A stretch of DNA of 23,059 bases from a virus: IMG/VR virus record IMGVR_UViG_3300020457_000107, positions 1-23,059 of that record; one strand, written 5' to 3'. A model generated the notes under the pieces. The model ran no database searches, was not told where the DNA came from, and worked only from the letters and a program-made list of their open reading frames with translations. A program made the translations under genes and the position numbers. Positions 7,906-14,354 of this stretch are shown here, piece after piece (the stretch's first letter is position 1; the number at the start of each line of letters is the position of its first letter).

Positions 7906-8934
7906 ATGAGTAATTATTTAAAACATAAACCAGGTAGTCTTGAAGATACAATTAATAAAAATCTTCCAGAAGATGGTTACCAAGATAAATTTAAAAAAGA
8001 ACTAGATAAAGCTGGTAAAGGCATTGGTGCAATGACACCAAAAGAAAAGTCAGCTTTCTTTAACAAAGTAGACAATATCAAAAAAACTAAAGACGAAGAC
8101 GCTAAGAAAGTACAAAAGCAAAACGTAGATAGTAAAAAATTAAAAGAAGATAATGATACTGCTTTCGCTATATCAGGAGTAGAATCAGAAAGACCAGTAG
8201 AGAATCCAGATTTAAGATCCGAACTACAAGAAAGAGGCGGAGCTAATACATCTACAAGACAAGGTAGTTTTGCTAAAAGTAGAAAACCAAAATATAGATT
8301 TGGATATAGAGTTGCAGAAAAAGATCCATCTGTTAAAGAGAAAAAAGAAAATTTAGAAAATACTATTAAAGGTATGTGGGGAGAGGCTGCTAAAGATACA
8401 GAAGAGAGAGGCGACTCAAAACTATTACCTACTAAAAACAAAGTAGAAACTAAAAAAGAAGACGCTATTCCAGCAATTAAAAAAGATAATAAACCAGGTG
8501 TTAAAATTGCAAAGATAAGAGCATTAAGAGATAAAGAAACAGGACAAGATGGCGCACCAGGAGAACCTAAAAAAGATCCTGAAGCTATGGAGAAACAAAT
8601 TTTAACTCTTCAAGGACAAGTTAATCAATTAAAAGTTAAATTAGAAAATGAAAAGAACAAAGCAGTTAAACCTACACCTGATAAAGAAACAGGTGAAGTT
8701 CCTTTAACAGTTGGTCTTGCTCATAAACTTTTAAGAGATAAAGCTGAAAAGAAAGAAGAAGAAGAAAAGAAAGACGTTAAAAAAGAAGACGTTGACAAAC
8801 CAGGTTTCAAAGACTACGTGATGAAATACCTTAAACAAGAAAAAGAAAAATCTGAAAAAGGTAAAGGTAAAACTATGACAGGTGAACCTGCTACAAAAGT
8901 AGATACAAAGCCAGAGATTAAATATACCGCTTAG
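7906..8934 (+). CDS. Highly charged, lysine/glutamate-rich phage protein (342 aa)
   Basis: I start at the ATG at 7906, one base after the previous stop; an ATG at 7858 lies inside the preceding gene. The protein is dominated by Lys, Glu and Asp with few hydrophobic residues, so most of it is probably disordered. One stretch (nucleotides about 8581-8670; EKQILTLQGQVNQLKVKLEN) has a heptad pattern and should form a coiled coil. A more ordered block is RKPKYRFGYRVAEKDPS at about residues 124-140. There is no signal peptide or enzyme motif. Such composition is typical of internal head, scaffold-core or assembly proteins in T4-like phages, but no specific family is recognised. Confidence 0.55.
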   Translation: MSNYLKHKPGSLEDTINKNLPEDGYQDKFKKELDKAGKGIGAMTPKEKSAFFNKVDNIKKTKDEDAKKVQKQNVDSKKLKEDNDTAFAISGVESERPVENPDLRSELQERGGANTSTRQGSFAKSRKPKYRFGYRVAEKDPSVKEKKENLENTIKGMWGEAAKDTEERGDSKLLPTKNKVETKKEDAIPAIKKDNKPGVKIAKIRALRDKETGQDGAPGEPKKDPEAMEKQILTLQGQVNQLKVKLENEKNKAVKPTPDKETGEVPLTVGLAHKLLRDKAEKKEEEEKKDVKKEDVDKPGFKDYVMKYLKQEKEKSEKGKGKTMTGEPATKVDTKPEIKYTA

Positions 8935-8949
8935 GAGGCAAGTTTCATT

Positions 8950-9438
8950 ATGCCTCTTCCATTTATATATTGCGATATGGACGGAGTTTTAGCAGACTTT
9001 AAACGAGGTGCTGAAAAAGCAACAGGTGTGCCTATTAATAAATGGATGAGTTTAACTAAAGCAGATAAATGGAATCCAATTAAAAACGATAAAAGATTTT
9101 GGGAAGACCTTCCTTGGATGCGTGATGGAAAACAACTTTGGAATTTCATTAGCAAATATAAACCAGCATTACTTTCAGCTTATACAGATAGAGATCCTAA
9201 TTGTAAACCAGGTAAGATGAAATGGGCAGCTAAAAATTTAGGTTTAGGTACTAATAGAGTTAATCTAGTTATGAGAAGTCAGAAACAAAACTATGCTCAG
9301 ACAGGTTATAGAAGTCCTGCAGTATTAATTGACGATTATCCAGCAAACGTACAACAGTTTAGAGCAAGAGGTGGTATAGGAATAGTACATACCACAGCGT
9401 CTAAAACTATAGCCGAGTTAAAAAAACTAGGTTATTAA
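8950..9438 (+). CDS. HAD-superfamily phosphatase (5'(3')-deoxyribonucleotidase-like)
   Basis: This 162-residue protein has the HAD signature: FIYCDMDGVLADF at 5-17 with nucleophile D9 and acid/base D11, a motif II serine in LLSAYTD at 74-80 (S76), candidate motif III lysines at 87-91, and motif IV LIDDYPAN at 126-133 (D128, D129). Length and layout fit the NT5C-type 5' nucleotidases rather than large capped HADs. Likely reaction: phosphate removal from a (deoxy)nucleotide or from a nucleic-acid 3' end, as in the phosphatase domain of T4 polynucleotide kinase. GGAGG at 8934-8938 precedes the start. It closes the gene run that begins at 975 and may supply the phosphatase partner to the kinase fusion, which is inference. 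Confidence 0.8.
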   Translation: MPLPFIYCDMDGVLADFKRGAEKATGVPINKWMSLTKADKWNPIKNDKRFWEDLPWMRDGKQLWNFISKYKPALLSAYTDRDPNCKPGKMKWAAKNLGLGTNRVNLVMRSQKQNYAQTGYRSPAVLIDDYPANVQQFRARGGIGIVHTTASKTIAELKKLGY

Positions 9439-9450
9439 ACACCTCCTACA

Positions 9451-9458
9451 TATAAATA
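9451..9458 (+). promoter_or_regulatory. T4-type late promoter box TATAAATA
   Basis: An exact TATAAATA lies in the 80-base gap after the HAD phosphatase gene, 60 bases before the start at 9519. It is the only promoter-like element in this gap and is followed by a good ribosome site (GAGGAGAG at about 9506-9513). Confidence 0.75.
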
Positions 9459-9518
9459 TACACATATATTAAGAATTGAGTACTTTAAACAAAGATAACA
9501 TTTAGAGGAGAGAATACT

Positions 9519-9800
9519 ATGTCATCACATTCAAGTGCAGACTCGGCTGCTGGCGCACCTTTATGGGCGTGTGCGGCTGCTAAATTAGCGTTCACGTCAG
9601 CAAATAGAACAAACTTATTTGAAGACGCAACTGCTGATAACTTTATCACAGGAATAACTTTAGGTTTATTCAACTATGCAGATGGAGAAGTACCAGCTGG
9701 TGCTGCTCACGCAGGTTGGAACTTAAAGACAACTGGTTCTGGTGGTAGAAGTGGTAGAGTCCAATACGAAACTATAGTAGCATTAACAAACGCTGCTTAA
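9519..9800 (+). CDS. Small virion structural-type protein (93 aa)
   Basis: The start is well supported by GAGGAGAG just upstream. The protein begins MSSHSSADSAAGAP, is rich in Ala, Gly, Thr and Asn, and ends with HAGWNLKTTGSGGRSGRVQY followed by ETIVALTNA. This shape, with the 'SANRTxLFxxxTADNF' core and the 'GGRxGRVQYETLVA' end, matches a short structural-type protein that recurs, often in several copies, in marine T4-like phages. It has no membrane segment. It sits as a single-gene transcription unit between a late promoter and a hairpin terminator, which implies high expression and fits a decoration or tail-associated protein. The exact virion position is unknown. Confidence 0.7.
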   Translation: MSSHSSADSAAGAPLWACAAAKLAFTSANRTNLFEDATADNFITGITLGLFNYADGEVPAGAAHAGWNLKTTGSGGRSGRVQYETIVALTNAA

Positions 9801-9813
9801 TAAACAATAATAT

Positions 9814-9839
9814 AGGGGCGACCTATATAGGTTGCCCTT
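9814..9839 (+). terminator. Hairpin terminator after the small structural gene
   Basis: The stem is AGGGGCGACC paired with GGTTGCCCTT (10 pairs, two of them G-U) around the loop TATATA. It starts 13 bases after the stop at 9800. The tail is only weakly U-rich (TTATAAAT), so termination may be partial. The last base of the 3' arm is the first base of the next late promoter. Confidence 0.65.
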
Positions 9840-9846
9840 ATAAATA
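9839..9846 (+). promoter_or_regulatory. T4-type late promoter box TATAAATA abutting a terminator
   Basis: An exact TATAAATA begins at the end of the hairpin's 3' arm. It lies 70 bases before the start at 9917, giving a leader of roughly 64 bases. It would drive the run from 9917 to about 14437. Confidence 0.75.
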
Positions 9847-9864
9847 ACTATATAAACAAAGTGA

Positions 9865-9900
9865 TTGCGTCAACTGGCGCAAGTAGCATTCCCGAAAGGG
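9865..9900 (+). other. Structured leader RNA with two small hairpins
   Basis: Within the leader of the gene at 9917, TTGCG (9865-9869) can pair with CGCAA (9878-9882) around an eight-base loop. CCCGAAAGGG (9891-9900) forms a short stem capped by a GAAA (GNRA) tetraloop. The second hairpin ends four bases before AGGAG, the ribosome site. It may stabilise the mRNA or expose the ribosome site. The stems are short, so this is a moderate call. Confidence 0.4.
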
Positions 9901-9916
9901 TTAATAGGAGATAAAA

Positions 9917-10378
9917 ATGGCAGACAAAAAAGTCACCCAGCTTACCGATTTAGGTAACGCATTAGCAAGTGTGGATTTATTCCACGTAATTGATGATCCA
10001 TCAGGAACACCAATCAACAAAAAAGTATCAGCGGAAAATGTATTTCATAACGTTCCATCTTGGATCGGTATGGCACAGGTTAGTCAATCACTAGTAAGTG
10101 ATGGCTCATCAGCATTAACGGTTGATGTAGAATCAGCGGTAACAGAAATTAATGGAACTGCTGGTATAGCAACTTGTAGTTTAGCAGATGGTTCAAACGG
10201 ACAAGTTAAAGTTATCATTAATACAGCAACATCAGGAACATATACACAAACTATAACACCTACAAATTTAAGAGGTTATACAAGTGTATTATTAAACGCA
10301 CCTGGAGAAACTGTAACCTTAATGTTTAAGAATTCAAACTGGAACATTATTGCTGGTAACGGATACGCAACAGCGTAA
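9917..10378 (+). CDS. Phage structural protein, tail-fibre/appendage type (153 aa)
   Basis: The start is preceded by TAGGAGATAAAA. The N-terminus MADKKVTQLTDLGNALASVD and following DLFHVIDDPSGTPINKKVS resembles an N-terminal module I recognise from many marine phage appendage proteins. The rest is rich in Thr, Ser, Gly, Asn and Val, alternates polar and hydrophobic residues, and ends NSNWNIIAGNGYATA, like the beta-rich C-terminal domain common in such proteins. No signal peptide, membrane segment or catalytic motif is visible. It is short, so it may be a minor fibre, whisker or decoration protein rather than a receptor-binding fibre. It is the first gene after a late promoter with a structured leader. 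Confidence 0.65.
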   Translation: MADKKVTQLTDLGNALASVDLFHVIDDPSGTPINKKVSAENVFHNVPSWIGMAQVSQSLVSDGSSALTVDVESAVTEINGTAGIATCSLADGSNGQVKVIINTATSGTYTQTITPTNLRGYTSVLLNAPGETVTLMFKNSNWNIIAGNGYATA

Positions 10379-10401
10379 TTATATTATAGGAGTATTAAAG
10401 A

Positions 10402-10614
10402 ATGGCAACAATAGATTTGAATACCCTAACGAATCAAAAGTTAGAATTACAAAGTGATTTTAATAAGTTAGGCGCTAATATTAAACAAGTTGAAGTGGAT
10501 TTAGCACAGATGAAAGCAAACTTAAATGCTTTAAATGGTGCTATGCAACAAGTAAACAAGTTAATAGAAATGGCTGGCGGAAATCCAGTAGAAAAAAATG
10601 ATAAAAAAGTTTAA
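10402..10614 (+). CDS. Small coiled-coil phage protein (70 aa)
   Basis: ATAGGAGTATTAAAG precedes the ATG. The sequence is almost entirely a predicted heptad coiled coil: NQKLELQSDFNKLGANIKQ, then EVDLAQMKANLNALNGAMQQ, then VNKLIEMA, ending in a short charged tail. Similar short coiled-coil proteins accompany structural genes in marine T4-like phages. A chaperone or assembly role is plausible but not shown. Its last codons overlap an upstream start option (10598) of the following gene. Confidence 0.65.
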   Translation: MATIDLNTLTNQKLELQSDFNKLGANIKQVEVDLAQMKANLNALNGAMQQVNKLIEMAGGNPVEKNDKKV

Positions 10615-10714
10615 AAGTTTTGCAGAAGATAAACAATTAGACGATTTTGAAGAAGAATTAATTAACGCTGATTGTCCTAAAACGGACACAGTAGAAATAA
10701 AAAAAGAGGAGAAA

Positions 10715-11152
10715 ATGAAGACGTTAAAACAACACATAAAGGAACAATCCAAATATGGAAAAGGTAACGTTGGTACACCAGAAGTTAACGCTGTAGAAGA
10801 CGGCAACATTGGTGTTCATAATATCCACGATAAAGATGTACTAGAAAGAGTTAATGCTTTTGTTGGTTCAATTGCAGACCTAGAGTACATTAAACCTCAA
10901 CAAGCTGTTGATAGTTTAAGAGAAAAACTAAACAGAATAGGTTTAACAGTATCACCAGTAAATATGGAAGGTACTAGTGGAAAAGTAAGTGCAAAAGTAA
11001 GTCAATTCGGTGGTAGATTTGGAAAAGATACTGATGGTAGCGATTTAAATGATGATGGAATATCACATAAAAAAGAAGGCGGCTTAAATTTAGAAGTATC
11101 TTACGAAACGTTAAAGAACGGAAGTTCCAAAGTCTACGCTAAATTAGTGTAG
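10715..11152 (+). CDS. Phage head-associated-type protein with capsid-targeting-like N-terminus (145 aa)
   Basis: The ATG at 10715 has an ideal GAGGAG at 10706-10711, so I prefer it. The same frame is open back to an ATG at 10598 (184 aa), which lacks a clear ribosome site and overlaps the previous gene by 17 bases. The preferred N-terminus is MKTLKQHIKE, ten residues ending in I-x-E, like the T4 internal-protein targeting peptide. Residues 30-75 include a helical segment (HNIHDKDVLERVNAFVGSI), followed by a Gly/Ser-rich section containing DTDGSDLNDDGISHKKEGG and a beta-like C-terminus ending YAKLV. No enzyme motif is seen. An internal head or core protein is the best guess. Confidence 0.6.
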   Translation: MKTLKQHIKEQSKYGKGNVGTPEVNAVEDGNIGVHNIHDKDVLERVNAFVGSIADLEYIKPQQAVDSLREKLNRIGLTVSPVNMEGTSGKVSAKVSQFGGRFGKDTDGSDLNDDGISHKKEGGLNLEVSYETLKNGSSKVYAKLV

Positions 11153-11156
11153 TACA

Positions 11157-11516
11157 ATGGAAGAAATAACCAAAGATAATTGGTTGCATTTTGCTAAGGA
11201 TAATTATGATAATACATCTCTTGACCGAGATGTGGAGTTTGAAGAAGACTTAAAGCGATTTAAATATCTTAAAAGGTTATTTCGTAAGTACCATACTACA
11301 GGCGAAGTAAAGATACGATTAATTATTAATCATATCATAGTTTTGCAAAATGTATTTGGTGCTGACGTTGCGGTCACCTTGTTATTATTTAAGATTGAAA
11401 AAGAATATTGGTCAGTATTAAAAACTATATTAAATTATTTAAAGTTTTTATATGCTCACGAACTAGGAGACATTGACGAAGACGATAAAATAAAGGATAT
11501 GCTAAAGGAACTATAA
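11157..11516 (+). CDS. Conserved T4-like phage protein of unknown function (119 aa)
   Basis: It begins four bases after the previous stop without an obvious ribosome site, so coupling is likely, and its TAA shares a base with the next ATG. The protein is helical, with an acidic N-terminus and the core FKYLKRLFRKYHTTGEVKIR followed by LIINHIIVLQNVFGADVAV. I recognise this core ('KxRLxxNHxIVLxNVFG') from conserved hypothetical genes of marine T4-like phages, where it travels with the next gene. It has no membrane segments despite the hydrophobic stretches, which look like buried helices. Its function is unknown; an assembly or virion role is inferred from context. Confidence 0.7.
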   Translation: MEEITKDNWLHFAKDNYDNTSLDRDVEFEEDLKRFKYLKRLFRKYHTTGEVKIRLIINHIIVLQNVFGADVAVTLLLFKIEKEYWSVLKTILNYLKFLYAHELGDIDEDDKIKDMLKEL

Positions 11517-11989
11517 TGGCTGGAGTAATAGATACATTAATTACGTATAGAATATTAAAACTTATGGTTACACCTTGGGAAAGACAAGAGGCTTTCAAAC
11601 GAGGTATAATTGATAAGAACGGTAATGTATTGAAAAAAAGAAAAGAACTCAAAGACAGACAAGATAAGAAAGCATATACTATATTACATAGATTTGTTTT
11701 TAATATGAAACGAATACTTAAACGAGTAGGTTTAGGAAGTAGATTTGGTTCGTTTGCAGCTGCTTTAGCAATGGTATTAAGAGAAGATAAAAATTTGTTA
11801 TTACACAAAGACGCTATAGAAGCAGGTGTTATAACATACTTGAAAGAAACCAATCAGTATGAACAACTATTAAACGAAGTAAGGGAGATACCAGATATAG
11901 ATGATGAACCAGTAATGACCTGTTTAGGTATAGACATCTATGAAAAAAATAATCAATTGGTATCTGAAATGGACTATGAAAAGTTATAA
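11516..11989 (+). CDS. Conserved T4-like phage protein of unknown function (157 aa)
   Basis: ATG overlaps the previous TAA (TAATG), with AAAGGAAC just upstream. The protein opens with DTLITYRILKLMVTPWERQE and AFKRGIIDKNG, a segment typical of a conserved marine T4-like phage family that follows the 119-residue protein. A basic central part (KKAYTILHRFVFNMKRILKR) is followed by GLGSRFGSFAAALAMVLRED and an acidic C-terminus. It is soluble and helical, with no enzyme signature. The fixed pairing with its neighbour suggests that the two products interact, as an inference from gene order only. Confidence 0.7.
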   Translation: MAGVIDTLITYRILKLMVTPWERQEAFKRGIIDKNGNVLKKRKELKDRQDKKAYTILHRFVFNMKRILKRVGLGSRFGSFAAALAMVLREDKNLLLHKDAIEAGVITYLKETNQYEQLLNEVREIPDIDDEPVMTCLGIDIYEKNNQLVSEMDYEKL

Positions 11990-12308
11990 ATCAATGATGG
12001 ATGAAATCATCAACAAGATTGATGAGGATGCTCCAACAAATGCAGTAGGCGATGGTGGTAATGTAGCGTTGCCTCCAAAGCACGAACCAGGTGTGGATAA
12101 AAAGAAGAAAAAAGATCCAATTTTAGGTACGTTAAAACGAAAAGTACAAGAAAGTAATGATAATAACAATGTTGTTTTGAAAGGTATTGAAAGTATAATA
12201 AATAAATTAGAAGAAAAGATTGACGAAATTTCTGGAGTAGTCAAAGAGGAGATAAAAATAGAAACTCCTAAAAGAAAAAAGACTATTAAAGAGAAAGCAA
12301 AACTATGA
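11976..12308 (+). CDS. Small phage protein with capsid-targeting-like N-terminus and APTNAVG motif (110 aa)
   Basis: I prefer the ATG at 11976, which overlaps the previous gene by 14 bases and gives the N-terminus MKSYKSMMDE, a ten-residue peptide ending in Glu like the T4 internal-protein signal. Upstream (11940) and downstream (11994) ATGs are possible; none has a strong ribosome site. Residues 19-42 include APTNAVGDGG...EPGV, a motif recurring near the N-termini of marine T4-like phage head-associated proteins. Then come a lysine cluster (KKKKKD) and a coiled coil (GIESIINKLEEKIDEISGVV). The end is very basic. A scaffold or internal head role is plausible. It overlaps the next gene by four bases (ATGA). 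Confidence 0.6.
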   Translation: MKSYKSMMDEIINKIDEDAPTNAVGDGGNVALPPKHEPGVDKKKKKDPILGTLKRKVQESNDNNNVVLKGIESIINKLEEKIDEISGVVKEEIKIETPKRKKTIKEKAKL

Positions 12309-12586
12309 AATCGTTTAAAGAGTTTATAGGAACAACAGGAGTTAGAATAGGAAACTATTCAAACCACCAACCTATTGCTAGTTTAGGCGATACACCACCA
12401 AAGAAAAGAGCTGGTGGAAAAAATGTTAGAGGTGTAGGTTTACACGCTGCTTATACAGGTGCTGTAAATCAAAGACCTATGGTTTCTGCCGATCCAAAAA
12501 AAGGCAAGAAAGAAAATACTATGGGGGGAATGGTTCACGTAAGAGGTGCTCAACCAACTGCCAGTATAAAAACGAAGAGGAAATAA
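12305..12586 (+). CDS. Small basic glycine-rich phage protein with capsid-targeting-like N-terminus (93 aa)
   Basis: ATGA overlap with the preceding stop. The N-terminus MKSFKEFI closely matches the first eight residues of the T4 internal-protein targeting peptide (MKTYQEFI), although the following GTTG lacks the glutamate normally used for cleavage. The remainder is basic and glycine-rich, with KKRAGGKNVRGVGLHAAYTG and a C-terminus ending SIKTKRK, consistent with a disordered nucleic-acid-binding or capsid-lumen protein. There is no hydrophobic core. The family is not recognised. It is the last gene before the membrane/lysis-type cluster. Confidence 0.55.
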   Translation: MKSFKEFIGTTGVRIGNYSNHQPIASLGDTPPKKRAGGKNVRGVGLHAAYTGAVNQRPMVSADPKKGKKENTMGGMVHVRGAQPTASIKTKRK

Positions 12587-13168
12587 ATGGAACTATTAAT
12601 AAGTTTAGCAATGAAATTCTGGATGTGGTCTATATTAATTTTGGTTGTAATAGCAGGATTTATTATCAACCTATTTGATAAAAAGAAACCTAAATGTCAT
12701 AACTTTAGTTATACAAAAATGCCAGTTATGAGACCTATACCTATAAGAACAAAAGGCAAAGGATTTTTTAAAGGAATACTTTTGTGGTTACTTGGTGTTA
12801 GACATTGGGAAATTACAGAAGATTTTAATTACGAAATAAATGACGTTAAGTACGTCATACCAGCAGGTTTTAAATTTGATGGTGCAAGTATACCAAAATT
12901 CTTGCATACATTTTTATCACCAGTTGGAGTGCTTTTAATGGGTGGATTGGTACACGATTATGCTTATAAGTACCAGACACTATTAAAAATAAATAAGGCA
13001 GATACCCTTGGTATTATATCTCAAAAAAGAGCAGATGAAATCTTTAGAGATATTAATATTGGAGTAAATGGTTTCTATCTTATGAACTACTTAGCATACT
13101 GGTCGTTAAGACTAGGTGGCTTTGTTGCGTGGAATAAACACCGTAAAGTCAACGCTAAGATTAAGTAA
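12587..13168 (+). CDS. DUF1353 family protein with N-terminal membrane segment (193 aa)
   Basis: It starts right after the previous stop, with GAGGAA upstream. Residues 8-30 (AMKFWMWSILILVVIAGFII) form a transmembrane segment. The core matches the phage DUF1353 family: EITEDFNYEINDVKYVIPAG followed by FKFDGASIPKFLHTFLSPVG and GGLVHDYAYKYQ. Conserved His and Asp of the VHDYAY motif and the DGAS turn are present. DUF1353 proteins are often encoded close to lysis genes in tailed phages, but their biochemical role is not established as far as I know. The membrane anchor and adjacent spanin-like pair support a cell-envelope role. An alternative start is the ATG at 12611. Confidence 0.8.
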   Translation: MELLISLAMKFWMWSILILVVIAGFIINLFDKKKPKCHNFSYTKMPVMRPIPIRTKGKGFFKGILLWLLGVRHWEITEDFNYEINDVKYVIPAGFKFDGASIPKFLHTFLSPVGVLLMGGLVHDYAYKYQTLLKINKADTLGIISQKRADEIFRDINIGVNGFYLMNYLAYWSLRLGGFVAWNKHRKVNAKIK

Positions 13169-13184
13169 AAAGGAGACAAAAAAT

Positions 13185-13343
13185 ATGGAGTTTATTAAAG
13201 GAAGAATTAAAGAACTAACATCTTTACACGGTGGAGTATTAATCGGTTTAGGTGTTGTGGTTTTGTTTTTTAGTCCGTTAGCCAAAATTGCTGCTTGGGC
13301 TGCAATTGCTTATGGCGCTTGGGCTATATTAAAGAAAGACTAA
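13185..13343 (+). CDS. Small membrane protein (52 aa), holin-like candidate
   Basis: The start at 13185 has AAAGGAGA at 13169-13176; an in-frame ATG at 13116 lies within the previous gene and gives a less sensible N-terminus. The protein is MEFIKGRIKELTS followed by about 33 hydrophobic residues (GGVLIGLGVVVLFFSPLAKI, AAWAAIAYGAWAIL) that could make two short membrane helices with a turn at SPLAK, then KKD. This small glycine/alanine-rich protein type recurs in marine T4-like phages. Position between DUF1353 and the spanin-like pair makes a holin or other lysis role possible, but the size is at the lower end for holins. Confidence 0.65.
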   Translation: MEFIKGRIKELTSLHGGVLIGLGVVVLFFSPLAKIAAWAAIAYGAWAILKKD

Positions 13344-13347
13344 TAAA

Positions 13348-13824
13348 ATGTTTGGTACAATTAGAATGGTAATGGTTGGAATTTTGATTACTGGTATCGC
13401 AGGTGCTGGTATGTACGTAATGAAATTACGTTCCGATAATGCTATTTTAAAAGCCAATCAAATTAAACTTGAAGAAGCAGTCAGCTCTCAAAAGGAGCTG
13501 ATTGCTAAACAGCAAGAAGACTTTAAAGAAATTTTAGCAGCAAACAATAAGATGAACGAACTTGTTGCAAATTTAAAAAAAGATTTAGATGATTTAGATA
13601 AAAGATTTAACAAAGGTGGAAGAGATTTTGGTAAACTTGCAATAGAAAAGACTGAAACAATACAAAGAATAATTAATGGTGCAAGTGATAAAGCAATAAG
13701 ATGTGTTGAAATAGCAGGTGGGTCACCACTTACCGAACAAGAACTAAACGCAACTAAAAAATCAGAAATTAATAGAGAGTGTCCATCAATAGCGAACCCG
13801 AATTATGTACCGTATAATAATTAG
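13348..13824 (+). CDS. i-spanin-like inner-membrane coiled-coil protein (158 aa)
   Basis: The protein has a single N-terminal transmembrane helix (residues 5-25, IRMVMVGILITGIAGAGMYV) and then a long periplasmic coiled coil from about 28 to 90. A conserved-looking segment RDFGKLAIEKTETIQRIING follows at about 92-111, then a Cys-containing C-terminal part (RCVEIAGGSPLT, ECPSI). This single-pass plus coiled-coil architecture is that of Rz-type i-spanins, which join an outer-membrane lipoprotein to fuse the membranes at lysis. The 3' end overlaps a lipoprotein gene in another frame by 20 bases, the typical Rz/Rz1 arrangement. No endolysin is in the window. Confidence 0.7.
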   Translation: MFGTIRMVMVGILITGIAGAGMYVMKLRSDNAILKANQIKLEEAVSSQKELIAKQQEDFKEILAANNKMNELVANLKKDLDDLDKRFNKGGRDFGKLAIEKTETIQRIINGASDKAIRCVEIAGGSPLTEQELNATKKSEINRECPSIANPNYVPYNN

Positions 13825-14179
13825 TATAATTTTCATAGGACTTTTAACAGGCTGCTCTGTAGGAGAGAAGAAGTTAAGTATATTTAAACTAGAAGAACCT
13901 AGACAAAAGTTAGACTTGAAGAAGCCTACTATGCCTGAACTAGAAAAGTTGAGATGGATTATTATTACTTCTGAAAATGCTACGGAAGTATTTCAAAAAA
14001 TGGAAGCAGAAGGACTTGATCCAGTATTATTTGGTTTAAGTGATAAAGACTTCCAATTAATCGCAAAAAACTTTGCTCAAATAAGAGCACATTTAAAACA
14101 CACTAACGATTTGTTAGAACAATATAAAGAATACTACGAGCCAGAAGATAAGAAAAAAGAGAAAAAGGAAACTGAATAA
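13805..14179 (+). CDS. Outer-membrane lipoprotein, o-spanin-like (124 aa)
   Basis: The N-terminus is a lipoprotein signal: MYRIIISIIFIGLLTGC with lipobox LTGC and C17 as the lipidated residue. The mature part has KPTMPELEKLRWIIITSENA, TEVFQKMEAEGLDP and a helical region ending in a Lys/Glu-rich tail. It overlaps the i-spanin-like gene by 20 bases. It is longer than classical Rz1 and not proline-rich, so if it is the o-spanin it is of the larger, T4 PseT.2-like kind. Residues 40-100 look like a small folded domain I do not recognise. A lipoprotein of other envelope function is the alternative. Confidence 0.65.
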   Translation: MYRIIISIIFIGLLTGCSVGEKKLSIFKLEEPRQKLDLKKPTMPELEKLRWIIITSENATEVFQKMEAEGLDPVLFGLSDKDFQLIAKNFAQIRAHLKHTNDLLEQYKEYYEPEDKKKEKKETE

Positions 14180-14189
14180 GAAAGACTAA

Positions 14190-14354
14190 ATGGACCTAGA
14201 GGTAATTACTATAATCAGTAAGATGTGGCCAATTTTTGTGGCATTTATTTTACTAATAGTTACCTTAGCTCAAGCACATTATAGAATTAAAGTATTGGAA
14301 GAAAAAGTAAAAGTAGCGTTTGAATTAATTAATAAATTAAACGATAAAAAATGA
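14190..14354 (+). CDS. Small single-pass membrane protein (54 aa)
   Basis: The frame runs ATG (14190) to TGA (14352-14354). The product starts MDLEVITIISKMWPIFVAFI and continues LLIVTLAQAHYRIKVLEEKV before a charged helix ending INKLNDKK. There is one transmembrane segment (about residues 12-28), then a short coiled-coil-like helix. AAGAAAG at 14178-14184 could serve as ribosome site. It lies 10 bases after the lipoprotein gene and its stop overlaps the next start (ATGA), so it is likely a real, coupled gene. The function is unknown; context suggests the envelope/lysis cluster. Confidence 0.55.
   Translation: MDLEVITIISKMWPIFVAFILLIVTLAQAHYRIKVLEEKVKVAFELINKLNDKK

Noticed and set aside
7977-8441. 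Minus-strand ORF of 154 codons
   Set aside because: It lies wholly inside the Lys/Glu-rich gene; the Ser/Leu/Phe composition is what reverse-reading such codons yields.
11425-11853. Minus-strand ORF of 142 codons
   Set aside because: It is antisense to two conserved, coupled plus-strand genes and has no recognisable content.
11985-11992. TATAAATC, near-match to a late promoter
   Set aside because: It has one mismatch, lies inside an overlapping gene junction, and the run is already covered by the promoter at 9839.
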